Below, piece after piece: positions 1 through 6,124 of a DNA stretch of 7,861 nucleotides. Each line of letters starts with the position of its first letter. Positions within the stretch are counted from its first letter, which is position 1. This DNA comes from Bordetella parapertussis (GTDB lineage Bacteria; Pseudomonadota; Gammaproteobacteria; Burkholderiales; SG8-39). The stretch spans positions 1 to 7,861 of the forward strand of contig CAMBSA010000063.1 in assembly GCA_945869935.1 (NCBI GenBank). The letters run 5' to 3'. The notes under the pieces were generated by a model, which saw nothing but the letters and a program-made list of their open reading frames with translations, made no database searches and had not been told where the DNA came from. The translations under genes were made by a program, and so were the position numbers.

Positions 1-193
1 GCAGGAGTTCGAGGCCCGTTTTCTCCGGGTACACCGAAGCTGCCTTGTCGCGCGGGACCGCGTCCGGGGAATGGAGCGATTGCCCGACGAGGAGGGCGAG
101 GCACGCTGGGCGGTGGTGATCGAGGGCGCGTTCGACCCGATCCCGGTGAGCCGAAGGCAGCTTGCCGCCGTGAAACAGCTGGTGAAAGGTTAG
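1..193 (+). CDS. algR: LytTR-family response regulator (AlgR-like), C-terminal end only
   Basis: The reading frame is open from base 2 and ends at TAG 191-193, giving 63 residues. The fragment carries the signature of the end of a LytTR DNA-binding domain: FLRVHRSCLV at residues 7-16 (the HRS/LV segment conserved in AlgR, AgrA and LytR relatives) and PVSRRQ at residues 48-53 followed by a final helix. LytTR proteins bind direct repeats in promoters, and AlgR partners the histidine kinase AlgZ/FimS. The receiver domain would lie upstream, outside the window. The call leans on context too: algR immediately upstream of hemC is a known arrangement in Pseudomonas and relatives. Here, however, a reversed thioredoxin gene separates the two. 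The LytTR assignment is fairly firm. The specific name algR is an inference from domain end and synteny. Confidence 0.75.
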   Translation, partial: QEFEARFLRVHRSCLVARDRVRGMERLPDEEGEARWAVVIEGAFDPIPVSRRQLAAVKQLVKG

Positions 194-207
194 GGCGCCA
201 CTGAACA

Positions 208-224
208 AGGGGGCTACGCCCCCT
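208..224. terminator. GC-rich hairpin between algR and thioredoxin gene, possible bidirectional terminator
   Basis: AGGGGGC at 208-214 and GCCCCCT at 218-224 form a perfect 7-bp stem with a 3-base loop (TAC). It lies 15 bases after the regulator's stop codon and about 90 bases past the convergent thioredoxin gene's stop. No real T-run follows on the plus strand. On the minus strand the stem is followed by TGTT, so it resembles a terminator slightly more in that direction. The stem is clear in the sequence; the terminator role is inferred from its position between convergent genes. Confidence 0.45.
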
Positions 225-316
225 CGTAACTCCCCCGTCTCAGAGGGAACGCTGAACCTTCAAGCCTCGAAATTGGACGTGATCAGCGATTCCTTAGGGC
301 TGAGCGCGAGCGGCGA

Positions 317-793
317 TCAGCGCGCCCGGATTTTGGCAACCGCGGTGTCGACGCGCTGATCGAGGTAATAGCCGTAGTAGTCCGAGCCGGTGAAGCCCAC
401 CAGCGGCTCGGCAAGCGATTCGCCGCCCGCCCCGAAGAGCATGACGGTCGGCATCTGCTTGATTCGATGCTGGCGTGACACGGCAGCGTGCGTCGTCGGT
501 TTGCCCTGAAAGTCAGTCAGCTTCGCATCGCTGTCGACGTTCACCTGCAGGAATACCAGCTTCTCACGATAGCCGGCGTTGCGTTGCATCGGCAGCAGGA
601 ATTCGCGCCGCGTGCGCTCGCACCAGACGCAATCCTTCTCGCTGAAGAGCACGAGGACCGCGCGTCCTGCGGCGGCGCCATCGCGCGCCGATCGTGCGAG
701 ATCGGTGGCGGTGTCGAGGTGCTGGGCGGCCGCCTGAGCGGCGGGCAGCGCGAGGGCGCATGTTAAAATCAATGCCTTCGCAACCTTTTGCAA
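317..793 (-). CDS. Exported thioredoxin-fold protein (thioredoxin family, CxxC)
   Basis: A predicted 158-residue protein. The N-terminus (MQKVAKALILTCALALPAAQ) has two lysines, a hydrophobic core and small residues, a classic Sec signal peptide ending near AQAAA at residues 19-23, so the mature protein should act outside the cytoplasm. The thioredoxin fold follows: a hydrophobic strand AVLVLF (45-50), the active site CVWC (Cys55, Cys58), a strand KLVFLQVNVD (78-87) and the cis-proline loop QMPTVMLF (Pro115). This resembles the small periplasmic thioredoxin-like proteins often labelled SoxW-like or thioredoxin_2. The substrate is unknown; disulfide reduction is the family-level expectation. 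No ATG fits. I chose TTG at 791-793 because it gives a complete signal peptide; GTG at 809-811 would add six residues. Neither has a good ribosome binding site. The gene is divergent from hemC and convergent with the upstream regulator gene. The open frame continues upstream into hemC antisense, but that part is not protein-like. Confidence 0.82.
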   Translation of the reverse strand: MQKVAKALILTCALALPAAQAAAQHLDTATDLARSARDGAAAGRAVLVLFSEKDCVWCERTRREFLLPMQRNAGYREKLVFLQVNVDSDAKLTDFQGKPTTHAAVSRQHRIKQMPTVMLFGAGGESLAEPLVGFTGSDYYGYYLDQRVDTAVAKIRAR

Positions 794-920
794 GCCCCCG
801 GCGGACCGCACGGCGATTTTCTGGCGGCGCGAGAATCGGGACGGCCCGGCAATGTAGGCACATCCGACGAGTGAAAGGCAGCGCGATCCGCATCTGCCTT
901 CGAGAAAGCGCGCGATTTCC
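794..920. other. Divergent intergenic region between thioredoxin gene and hemC
   Basis: These 127 bases separate two divergently read genes, so promoters for both would be expected here. I find no convincing sigma-70 pair. The best minus-strand -10-like hexamer is TACATT (851-856 reversed), without a recognisable -35 at 16-18 bases. No clear LytTR-type direct repeat is visible. No open frame with coding character occupies it. Confidence 0.4.
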
Positions 921-1850
921 TTGAACAATCCACCCAAGCGTTTGGTCATAGCGTCCCGGAACAGCCGGCTGGCAATGTGGCAGGCGCGCTTTGTACAGTC
1001 GGCACTCTCGAAATTATATTCCTCGTGCGAAGTGGCGATCACCGGCCACACCACCCAGGGTGACCGGATACTCGATGTCACCCTGTCGAAGATCGGCGGC
1101 AAGGGACTGTTCGTGAAGGAACTCGAGGGGGCGATCGAGAAGGGCGATGCGGACATCGCGGTGCATTCGGCCAAGGACGTCCCGATGGAGTTGCCCGAAG
1201 GCTTCTGCATCGCCGCGATTCTCGAGCGTGAGGATCCGCGGGACTGCCTCGTCTCGGGCAAGTACGAATCGCTCGAGTCCCTGCCCCCCGGTGCGCGGGT
1301 CGGCACCTCCAGCCTGCGCCGCGAGGTGCAGCTGCGCCGCCGCTTTCCCGGTTTCGAAATCGCGTCCGTCCGCGGCAATGTCGACACGCGCCTGGCCAAG
1401 CTCGACCGCGGCGAATACGACGCGCTGCTGCTTGCCGCCGCCGGATTGAAGCGCCTCGAACTCGGCGATCGTATCCGTGCGCTGGTTTCGCCGGAAGATT
1501 CCCTGCCCGCGCCCGGACAGGGGGCGCTTGCGATCGAGTGCCGGTCCGACCGCGCCGATCTGCTCGCCATGCTTGCGCCGCTGGTGCACGCCGAGACCTC
1601 GGCCTGCGTGCGCGCCGAGCGCGCTTTGTCGCGGGCGCTTTCGGGCAGCTGCCAGTTGCCGCTGGGGGCGTACGCCGTCATGGAGGCAGGAAAGCTGCGC
1701 CTTCGCGCCTTCGTGTCCACGCCCGATGCTGCCCGGCGGATCGATACCGAAGTCAGCGGTTCACCGGACGAGGCGGAAGCGCTTGGCGTGCGCGCCGCGC
1801 AGGATCTGCGCTCGCGCGGGGCGGACGAGGTTCTTTTGGCATTGTTATGA
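921..1850 (+). CDS. hemC: Hydroxymethylbilane synthase (porphobilinogen deaminase)
   Basis: HemC polymerises four porphobilinogens into the linear tetrapyrrole hydroxymethylbilane in the cytoplasm. The 309-residue product has the normal family length and all landmarks: SRNSRLAMWQA near the N-terminus, HSAKDVP at 82-88 with catalytic Asp86 (E. coli Asp84), GTSSLRR at 128-134, SVRGNVDTRL at 149-158, LPAPGQGALAIECR at 195-208, and SGSCQLPLGA at 241-250 with Cys244, the residue that carries the dipyrromethane cofactor (E. coli Cys242). The start is TTG at 921-923. No ATG or GTG lies between the in-frame upstream sequence and the first conserved motif, and this start gives the usual short lead before the VIASR segment. 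The only purine-rich stretch upstream is GAGAAAG at 902-908, which is weak and 12 bases away. The stop overlaps the hemD start as ATGA, so the two are translationally coupled. Identification is secure; the start is the likeliest choice. Confidence 0.97.
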   Translation: MNNPPKRLVIASRNSRLAMWQARFVQSALSKLYSSCEVAITGHTTQGDRILDVTLSKIGGKGLFVKELEGAIEKGDADIAVHSAKDVPMELPEGFCIAAILEREDPRDCLVSGKYESLESLPPGARVGTSSLRREVQLRRRFPGFEIASVRGNVDTRLAKLDRGEYDALLLAAAGLKRLELGDRIRALVSPEDSLPAPGQGALAIECRSDRADLLAMLAPLVHAETSACVRAERALSRALSGSCQLPLGAYAVMEAGKLRLRAFVSTPDAARRIDTEVSGSPDEAEALGVRAAQDLRSRGADEVLLALL

Positions 1851-2644
1851 GCGAACCCGGAGACCTCGGCGGGCGCGGCATCCTGCTGCTTCGACCCGAG
1901 GCGCTTGCGGCGGCGATCGCGCGGCGCATTCGCGATCGCGGCGGCGAACCGCTGATCTTCCCGGTGATGGAAATCCAGCCGCCCCCGGACCTCGCGCGGC
2001 TTGCCGGAATCATTGACCGGCTCGATCAGGCCAGCCTTGCGATCTTCATCAGCCCGACCGCGGTCGAACGTGGCATGGCGCACGTCAGGATGTACCGGGA
2101 CTGGCCCGAGGGCGTGCGGGTGGCGGCGGTGGGGCCGGCCACGGCGTCAGCGCTGGAACGTCGCGGCTTTCGCGACGTGATCGTTTCGCCGGAGGGCGCC
2201 GACAGCGAGGCGCTCGTCGCGCTGCCTGAACTCGCGTCGGTGCGTGAATCGACGGTGGTGATATTCCGCGGCGAAGGCGGCAGGCCCTTGCTCGGCGACA
2301 CGCTCGCCGAGCGCGGTGCTCGGGTGGAGTACGCCGAATGCTACCGGCGGGTGCGTCCGGAGGGCGTGCCGGGCGAACTGGTGATGCGCATTGCGCAGGG
2401 GTATGCGCACGCGGTGTGCGTCTGGAGCGCCGAAGCCTGGGAGAACGGCTGCGCGCTGCTCGGCGCGGCGCTTCGCGAAGGCGACGAAACCTCCGCCCTC
2501 GAACGCTTCAGGGCACTGCCGGTGTTCGTTCCGCACGAACGCATCGCCGCGCAGATTGCACGATCCGGCGGGGCGGCGACCGTCCTGCCGGGTGGCGATG
2601 CGCCCATGATCGAGGGGATGGAGCGCTTTTTTGCTAAAGTATGA
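1847..2644 (+). CDS. hemD: Uroporphyrinogen-III synthase
   Basis: HemD cyclises hydroxymethylbilane, inverting ring D, to make uroporphyrinogen III, the branch point to heme, siroheme and cobalamin. The product is 265 residues, the usual length. The family is poorly conserved in sequence, but the expected landmarks are present: an N-terminal ILLLRPE strand followed by a helix with paired arginines, the ISPTAVERG segment near residues 67-75, VAAVGPATASAL in the middle, a VIFRGEGGRPLL strand-turn, and AECYRRV with the conserved tyrosine. ATG 1847-1849 overlaps the hemC stop by four bases, which fixes the start and implies coupled translation. The same frame is open further upstream within hemC, but those codons are out of frame with hemC and not part of this protein. 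Position directly after hemC supports the call strongly. Confidence 0.94.
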   Translation: MSEPGDLGGRGILLLRPEALAAAIARRIRDRGGEPLIFPVMEIQPPPDLARLAGIIDRLDQASLAIFISPTAVERGMAHVRMYRDWPEGVRVAAVGPATASALERRGFRDVIVSPEGADSEALVALPELASVRESTVVIFRGEGGRPLLGDTLAERGARVEYAECYRRVRPEGVPGELVMRIAQGYAHAVCVWSAEAWENGCALLGAALREGDETSALERFRALPVFVPHERIAAQIARSGGAATVLPGGDAPMIEGMERFFAKV

Positions 2645-2650
2645 TCAGTG

Positions 2651-2670
2651 TCCGTGGCGACGACCACGGA
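2651..2670 (+). other. Perfect stem-loop in the hemD-hemX junction
   Basis: TCCGTGG at 2651-2657 pairs perfectly with CCACGGA at 2664-2670 around a 6-base loop (CGACGA). It begins six bases after the hemD stop. No T-run follows, so it does not look like an intrinsic terminator. It could be an mRNA processing or stability element, or could tune hemX expression. The stem is seen directly; any role is inferred. If hemX began at GTG 2648 the stem would lie inside its first codons. Confidence 0.45.
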
Positions 2671-2707
2671 TGGCAGCACATCGAGATATCCACACCATCG
2701 GCCTTCC

Positions 2708-3775
2708 ATGAGCGAGTCTCTTCCCCCGTCATCCACGCCGGTGCCAACGCCCGAAGCGCCCGCCGCTCCGGCGCGCCCGGGTGCAGGCTGGTTGCACCGG
2801 ATGCGACCGGCCACTGCGGTGACAGTCGTGCTTGCGCTGCTGCTCGCGTGGAACTGGTACGACTCGCGCAGTCAGATCGACGGCCTGCGTGAGGAAGTTG
2901 CCCGGCGCCTGCACGACAGCGACACCGACAGCCGCGACGCGCGCAGCGCCGCCAAGCAGGTGCAGGAGGCGATGCGCGAGGCGCAGGGACGTCTCGCCCA
3001 GCTCGAGGCGAAGCTTGCCGAGTCGCAGAGCCAGCAACTCGCGCTCGAGGCGCTGTATCAGGAACTCTCACGCAGCCGCGACGAATGGGCGCTGGCGGAG
3101 ATTGAGCAGATTCTCACCATCGCCTCGCAGCAGTTGCAGCTCGCGGGCAATGTGCAGGCGGCACTGGTCGCGTTGCAGACCGCGGATGCACGGCTTGCGC
3201 GCTCGGACCGGCCGCAGTTCATCCCGCTGCGCCGCGTGCTCGCGCGCGACATCGATCGCCTTCGCACCACGCCGAGTGTCGACACCGTCGGCATTGCGCT
3301 CAAGCTCGACCAGGCGATCGCGGCGGCGGATTCGCTGCCGCTTGCCTTCGACCAGCGCATGGCCGGCGGGCGCAGTGAAAGTGCGCCGCGCGATGACGGC
3401 ATGTGGGCGCGGCTCAGCGCGGAGATCTGGGGCGAGGTGCGCGGCCTGGTGCGCATCCGCAATCTCGATCGCGTCGACGCGCCGCTCCTGCCGCCAAGCG
3501 AAGCCTATTTCCTGCGGCAGAACCTCAAGCTTCGCCTGTTGAACGCACGGCTTGCCCTGCTCGAGCGAAACGAAACCGTTTTCCGCGCAGACGTGCAGGC
3601 CTCGACCGACTGGATCAATCGCTATTTCGACGCGCGTTCGAAGTCGGCGGCGGCGACGCTGGGCACGCTCAAGCAGATCTCGGGTAGTGGGCTTCGCATC
3701 GAGGTGCCCGCGGTGTCGGAGAGCCTTGCCGCGGTGCGCAGCTTCAAGCTGACGCGCGAACGGGTGACGAAGTGA
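2708..3775 (+). CDS. hemX: HemX, membrane-anchored heme-operon protein
   Basis: A 355-residue HemX-family protein. Layout: a proline- and alanine-rich disordered N-terminus (1-30), one transmembrane helix at about 35-49 (ATAVTVVLALLLAWN), a heptad-rich coiled coil at about 53-125, then the HemX core beginning DEWALAEIEQILTIASQQLQL (125 onward) and the SEAYFLRQNLKLRLLNARLAL helix (264-284). The bulk should face the periplasm. HemX is often labelled uroporphyrinogen-III C-methyltransferase, but no SAM-binding methylase domain (CysG/CobA type) is visible here, so that label should not be applied. Its function is not settled; operon position suggests a scaffold or regulatory role in tetrapyrrole synthesis. 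I chose ATG 2708; GTG 2648 in the same frame would add 20 low-complexity residues. Neither start has a clear ribosome binding site, so the start is uncertain. The stop overlaps a short GTG-led frame at 3772. Confidence 0.9.
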   Translation: MSESLPPSSTPVPTPEAPAAPARPGAGWLHRMRPATAVTVVLALLLAWNWYDSRSQIDGLREEVARRLHDSDTDSRDARSAAKQVQEAMREAQGRLAQLEAKLAESQSQQLALEALYQELSRSRDEWALAEIEQILTIASQQLQLAGNVQAALVALQTADARLARSDRPQFIPLRRVLARDIDRLRTTPSVDTVGIALKLDQAIAAADSLPLAFDQRMAGGRSESAPRDDGMWARLSAEIWGEVRGLVRIRNLDRVDAPLLPPSEAYFLRQNLKLRLLNARLALLERNETVFRADVQASTDWINRYFDARSKSAAATLGTLKQISGSGLRIEVPAVSESLAAVRSFKLTRERVTK

Positions 3776-3846
3776 TATCCGACGAGAGCGTCGCAGCGAG
3801 CTCCAATGCGGGCGCCGAAGTGAACGCGCCCAGCGGTTCGGAATGA
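3772..3846 (+). CDS. Possible 24-codon open frame coupled to the hemX stop
   Basis: GTG 3772-3774 overlaps the hemX stop TGA 3773-3775 (GTGA) and opens a 24-codon frame ending at TGA 3844-3846, ten bases before the hemY ATG. The peptide (ISDESVAASS then NAGAEVNAPSGSE) is acidic and rich in Ser, Ala and Gly. This looks like a disordered tail, so it may be a former C-terminus of HemX cut off by a frameshift, a translational bridge that keeps ribosomes on the message up to hemY, or chance. It is too short to judge by itself. Confidence 0.25.
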   Translation: MISDESVAASSNAGAEVNAPSGSE

Positions 3847-3849
3847 AGG
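3846..3849 (+). promoter_or_regulatory. Ribosome binding site of hemY
   Basis: AAGG lies seven bases before ATG 3857, the usual spacing. It supports this start for hemY and overlaps the stop codon of the short frame that precedes it. Confidence 0.45.
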
Positions 3850-3856
3850 CCGGCGG

Positions 3857-5035
3857 ATGAAAGGCCTGCTGTGGCTGCTCGCCGCGTTCGCCGCAGCCGT
3901 CGGCCTGTCGCTCGCATTGCGCGACACCGAGGGCTACCTGCTGGTGGTGCTGCCGCCCTGGCGGGTGGAGCTGTCGCTTGTCTTCGGCGTGATCCTGCTC
4001 GTGCTCGCTTTTGTCGGCCTTCACCTGGGCATCCGGGTCGTGTCCGCTACGCTTGGGCTGCCGGCGCGGGTTCGTGCCTTCCGAGCGCAGCAGCGCGTAC
4101 AACGCGGCCGCCGTGCGCTTGCGGGTGCGATGCAGGCGCTGTTCGAAGGCCGCTGGAGCCGTGCCGAGAAACTTGCCGCCGAAGCCTGGGAGATCGAGGA
4201 TCCGAAGGCGCCCGCCGGCCTGGTGGCGGCGCGTGCATCGCAGCGCCTGCGCGATCCCGCGCGGCGCGACCGCTGGCTTGCGCAGGTGCGCGATGCCGAG
4301 CCGGAATGGCGCCGCGCGCGGCTGATGACCGAAGCCGAACTGCTTATCGAGGAGCGGCGCTACGACGAGGCAAAGACGGTGCTTGACGAACTCGTCGCGG
4401 ACGGCGGCCGGCATATCGCCACGATGCAGCTGCAGTTGCGTGCGGCGCAGGGCCTGTCCAACGGGGATGAAGTGATCCGACTCGCGAGGCAACTCGAGAA
4501 GCGCAATGCGCTTCCGCCCGAGGCGGTCGAGAGCGTGGTGACGCAGGCGCGCGTGGCGCTGCTCGGCCGGCGCATGCACGAGCCGCGCAGCCTCGCAAAA
4601 GCCTGGCGCGATACGCCCGAGAGCGAGCGGCGTCAACCCAAGGTAGCGGTCGCCGCGGCGCGCGCCTATATGCGCCTGGGTGACTGCGCGAGCGCGCACC
4701 GGATACTGGAGGATGCGCTCGAATCACGCTGGGAGCCGTCGCTTGTCACGCTCTATGGCGAGTGCCTTGACGACGATGCGCTTGTTCGAATCCAGCGCGC
4801 CGAGCGCTGGCTCAAGGACCATCCGCGCGACGCGGAACTGTTGCTGGCGCTTGGCCTGCTCTGCGTGCAGTGCGAGCTCTGGGGCAAGGCGCAGAGCTAC
4901 CTCGAGGCAAGCCTGTCGGTCTCGCCCGGACGCTCGGTGCATATCGCGCTTGCGCAGTTGTTCGACAGAATCGGTCGCAACGCCGAGGCCGACCGGCACT
5001 ACCGGGCAAGCGCGGATAAGGGGCTGCTTAACTGA
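3857..5035 (+). CDS. hemY: HemY, TPR-containing heme-operon membrane protein
   Basis: The 392-residue product matches the proteobacterial HemY family in layout and length. Two hydrophobic helices at about 3-20 and 39-57 form a membrane hairpin, with the typical short loop between them that includes GYLLVVLPPWRVELS. After the basic stretch RVRAFRAQQRVQRGRRAL (71-88), the rest is helical tetratricopeptide-like repeats: about 89-110, 155-180, 263-291 (AYMRLGDCASAHRILEDAL), 322-354 and 358-388. Such repeats usually mediate protein-protein contacts. This HemY is unrelated to the Bacillus protoporphyrinogen oxidase of the same name, and no FAD-binding motif is seen. It has been linked to late heme synthesis by operon membership, but its activity is not settled. 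The gene follows hemX by 81 bases. Its last codons (KGLLN and stop) are the first copy of a 17-bp tandem repeat. Confidence 0.93.
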   Translation: MKGLLWLLAAFAAAVGLSLALRDTEGYLLVVLPPWRVELSLVFGVILLVLAFVGLHLGIRVVSATLGLPARVRAFRAQQRVQRGRRALAGAMQALFEGRWSRAEKLAAEAWEIEDPKAPAGLVAARASQRLRDPARRDRWLAQVRDAEPEWRRARLMTEAELLIEERRYDEAKTVLDELVADGGRHIATMQLQLRAAQGLSNGDEVIRLARQLEKRNALPPEAVESVVTQARVALLGRRMHEPRSLAKAWRDTPESERRQPKVAVAAARAYMRLGDCASAHRILEDALESRWEPSLVTLYGECLDDDALVRIQRAERWLKDHPRDAELLLALGLLCVQCELWGKAQSYLEASLSVSPGRSVHIALAQLFDRIGRNAEADRHYRASADKGLLN

Positions 5036-5069
5036 GGGGGCTGCTTAACTGAGGGGGCTGCTCAACTGA
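5019..5069 (+). repeat. 17-bp tandem repeat, three copies, straddling the hemY stop codon
   Basis: Three head-to-tail units read approximately GGGGGCTGCTTAACTGA: 5019-5035 (A instead of the first G), 5036-5052 (consensus) and 5053-5069 (one T to C change at the eleventh base). The first unit encodes the last residues and TGA stop of HemY; the other two are downstream. Because 17 is not a multiple of three, the TAA and TGA in the units fall in different frames copy by copy. The near identity suggests a recent slippage duplication. Copy number could change without altering HemY, since the first stop is retained. Confidence 0.9.
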
Positions 5070-5130
5070 GTCGGTCGGCGGAAAAGTGCAACTTATCGGA
5101 TTTTACAAGACCTATTCATGCGGTAAAGGA

Positions 5131-5161
5131 GGGAATTCGATTGCTAAATTTGGCAATTCCC
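5131..5161. terminator. Inverted repeat in the hemY-hemF convergent spacer, possible terminator
   Basis: GGGAATT at 5131-5137 and AATTCCC at 5155-5161 are perfect inverted repeats around a 17-base AT-rich loop. A nested alternative pairs ATTGC (5140-5144) with GCAAT (5153-5157). On the minus strand the stem is followed by TCCTTT, so it suits termination of the purH-purD-hemF message slightly better than hemY. There is no long T-run and the stem is weak. The 5070-5183 spacer around it is notably richer in A and T than the genes on either side. Confidence 0.3.
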
Positions 5162-5183
5162 CGGCAGGAATGCGGCGATCCGT

Positions 5184-6116
5184 TTAAGCGGCAAGCCAGT
5201 CGCGGGCGGTGAGGAACCTGCTGCAGAGCTCGGCCTCCGGTGTTCCCGCCGCGGGTGACCAGTCATAGCGCCAGGTGACCGAGGGCGGCATCGACATCAG
5301 GATCGATTCGGTGCGACCGCCCGACTGAAGCCCGAACAGCGTGCCGCGGTCCCAGACCAGATTGAATTCGACATAGCGCCCGCGGCGATAGGACTGGAAA
5401 TCGCGTTCGCGCTCGCCCCACGCCATCCCGCGCCTGCGTTCTGCCACCGGAAGGTAGGCGGCAAGGAACGAATCGCCCACGCTGCGCACGAGGCCGAAGC
5501 TCGCGTCGAACCCGGCGGCGTTCAGGTCGTCGAAGAAGATGCCGCCGATGCCGCGCGGCTCGCGCCGGTGCTTCAGATAGAAGTACTCGTCGCACTGGCG
5601 CTTGAAGCGCGGGTAGTGGTCGCCACCGAATGGCGCAAGCGCATCGGCGCAGGTGCGGTGGAAGTGAATGCAGTCTTCCTCGAAGCCGTAATACGGCGTG
5701 AGGTCCATGCCGCCGCCGAACCACCATACATCCTCCGTGCCCGGCGCGCGGGCGAGGAAAAAGCGCACGTTCATGTGCACCGTCGGGCAGTACGGGTTGC
5801 GCGGATGCAGCACCAGCGACACGCCCATCGCGTCGAAGCCGCGTCCGGCGAGTTCCGGGCGCGAGGTGCTCGCTGAGGGCGGTAGCCGTTCGCCCTTCAC
5901 GTGCGAAAAGGCTACGCCGCCGCGCTCGAAGAATTCGCCGCCTTCGATCACGCGGGTGTCGCCGCCGCCGCCTTCGGGCCGATCCCATCCATCGCGGCGG
6001 AATCGTCCGCCGCCGTCGAACTGCTCCAGCCCGCCGGCGATTCGGTCCTGCAGCCCGGCGAAGTAGCTTTTGACCGGGGCGAGGTCGATCGTGCCGATGT
6101 TGATGGCTGGGGCCAT
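5184..6116 (-). CDS. hemF: Oxygen-dependent coproporphyrinogen-III oxidase
   Basis: HemF decarboxylates coproporphyrinogen III to protoporphyrinogen IX with molecular oxygen, in the cytoplasm. The 310-residue product is of normal length and carries the family motifs: [15 protein letters not shown] (104-118), [13 protein letters not shown] (131-143), [20 protein letters not shown] (172-191), FFDDL (194-198), [17 protein letters not shown] (243-259) and SMPP (275-278). His104, His114, His153 and His183 line up at a constant offset of eight with E. coli His96, His106, His145 and His175. ATG 6114-6116 is eight bases after the purD stop; AAGGA inside the last purD codons (6129-6133 reversed) is a usable if distant ribosome binding site. 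Co-transcription with purD is therefore likely. A glycine- and arginine-rich stretch at 35-53 is typical of a flexible N-terminal loop. The presence of HemF points to an organism that makes heme with oxygen, though an HemN could exist elsewhere. Confidence 0.97.
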   Translation of the reverse strand: MAPAINIGTIDLAPVKSYFAGLQDRIAGGLEQFDGGGRFRRDGWDRPEGGGGDTRVIEGGEFFERGGVAFSHVKGERLPPSASTSRPELAGRGFDAMGVSLVLHPRNPYCPTVHMNVRFFLARAPGTEDVWWFGGGMDLTPYYGFEEDCIHFHRTCADALAPFGGDHYPRFKRQCDEYFYLKHRREPRGIGGIFFDDLNAAGFDASFGLVRSVGDSFLAAYLPVAERRRGMAWGERERDFQSYRRGRYVEFNLVWDRGTLFGLQSGGRTESILMSMPPSVTWRYDWSPAAGTPEAELCSRFLTARDWLAA

Positions 6117-6124
6117 GGGCCGGC

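Noticed and set aside
281..324. GATCAGCG occurring twice (281-288 and 315-322) near the thioredoxin stop codon
   Set aside because: It is eight bases long and one copy includes the coding end of the gene; there is no further symmetry or flanking signal, so chance is a sufficient explanation.
794..2083. Minus-strand open frame continuing upstream of the thioredoxin gene for over 400 codons, antisense to hemC and part of hemD
   Set aside because: Only the part below 793 has protein character (signal peptide, CxxC, cis-Pro). The rest is Arg/Ser-rich, typical of the antisense of a high-GC gene.
3068..4699. Minus-strand open frame of 543 codons across hemX and hemY
   Set aside because: It is the antisense of two clear genes and is rich in Arg, His and Ala without any recognisable motif.
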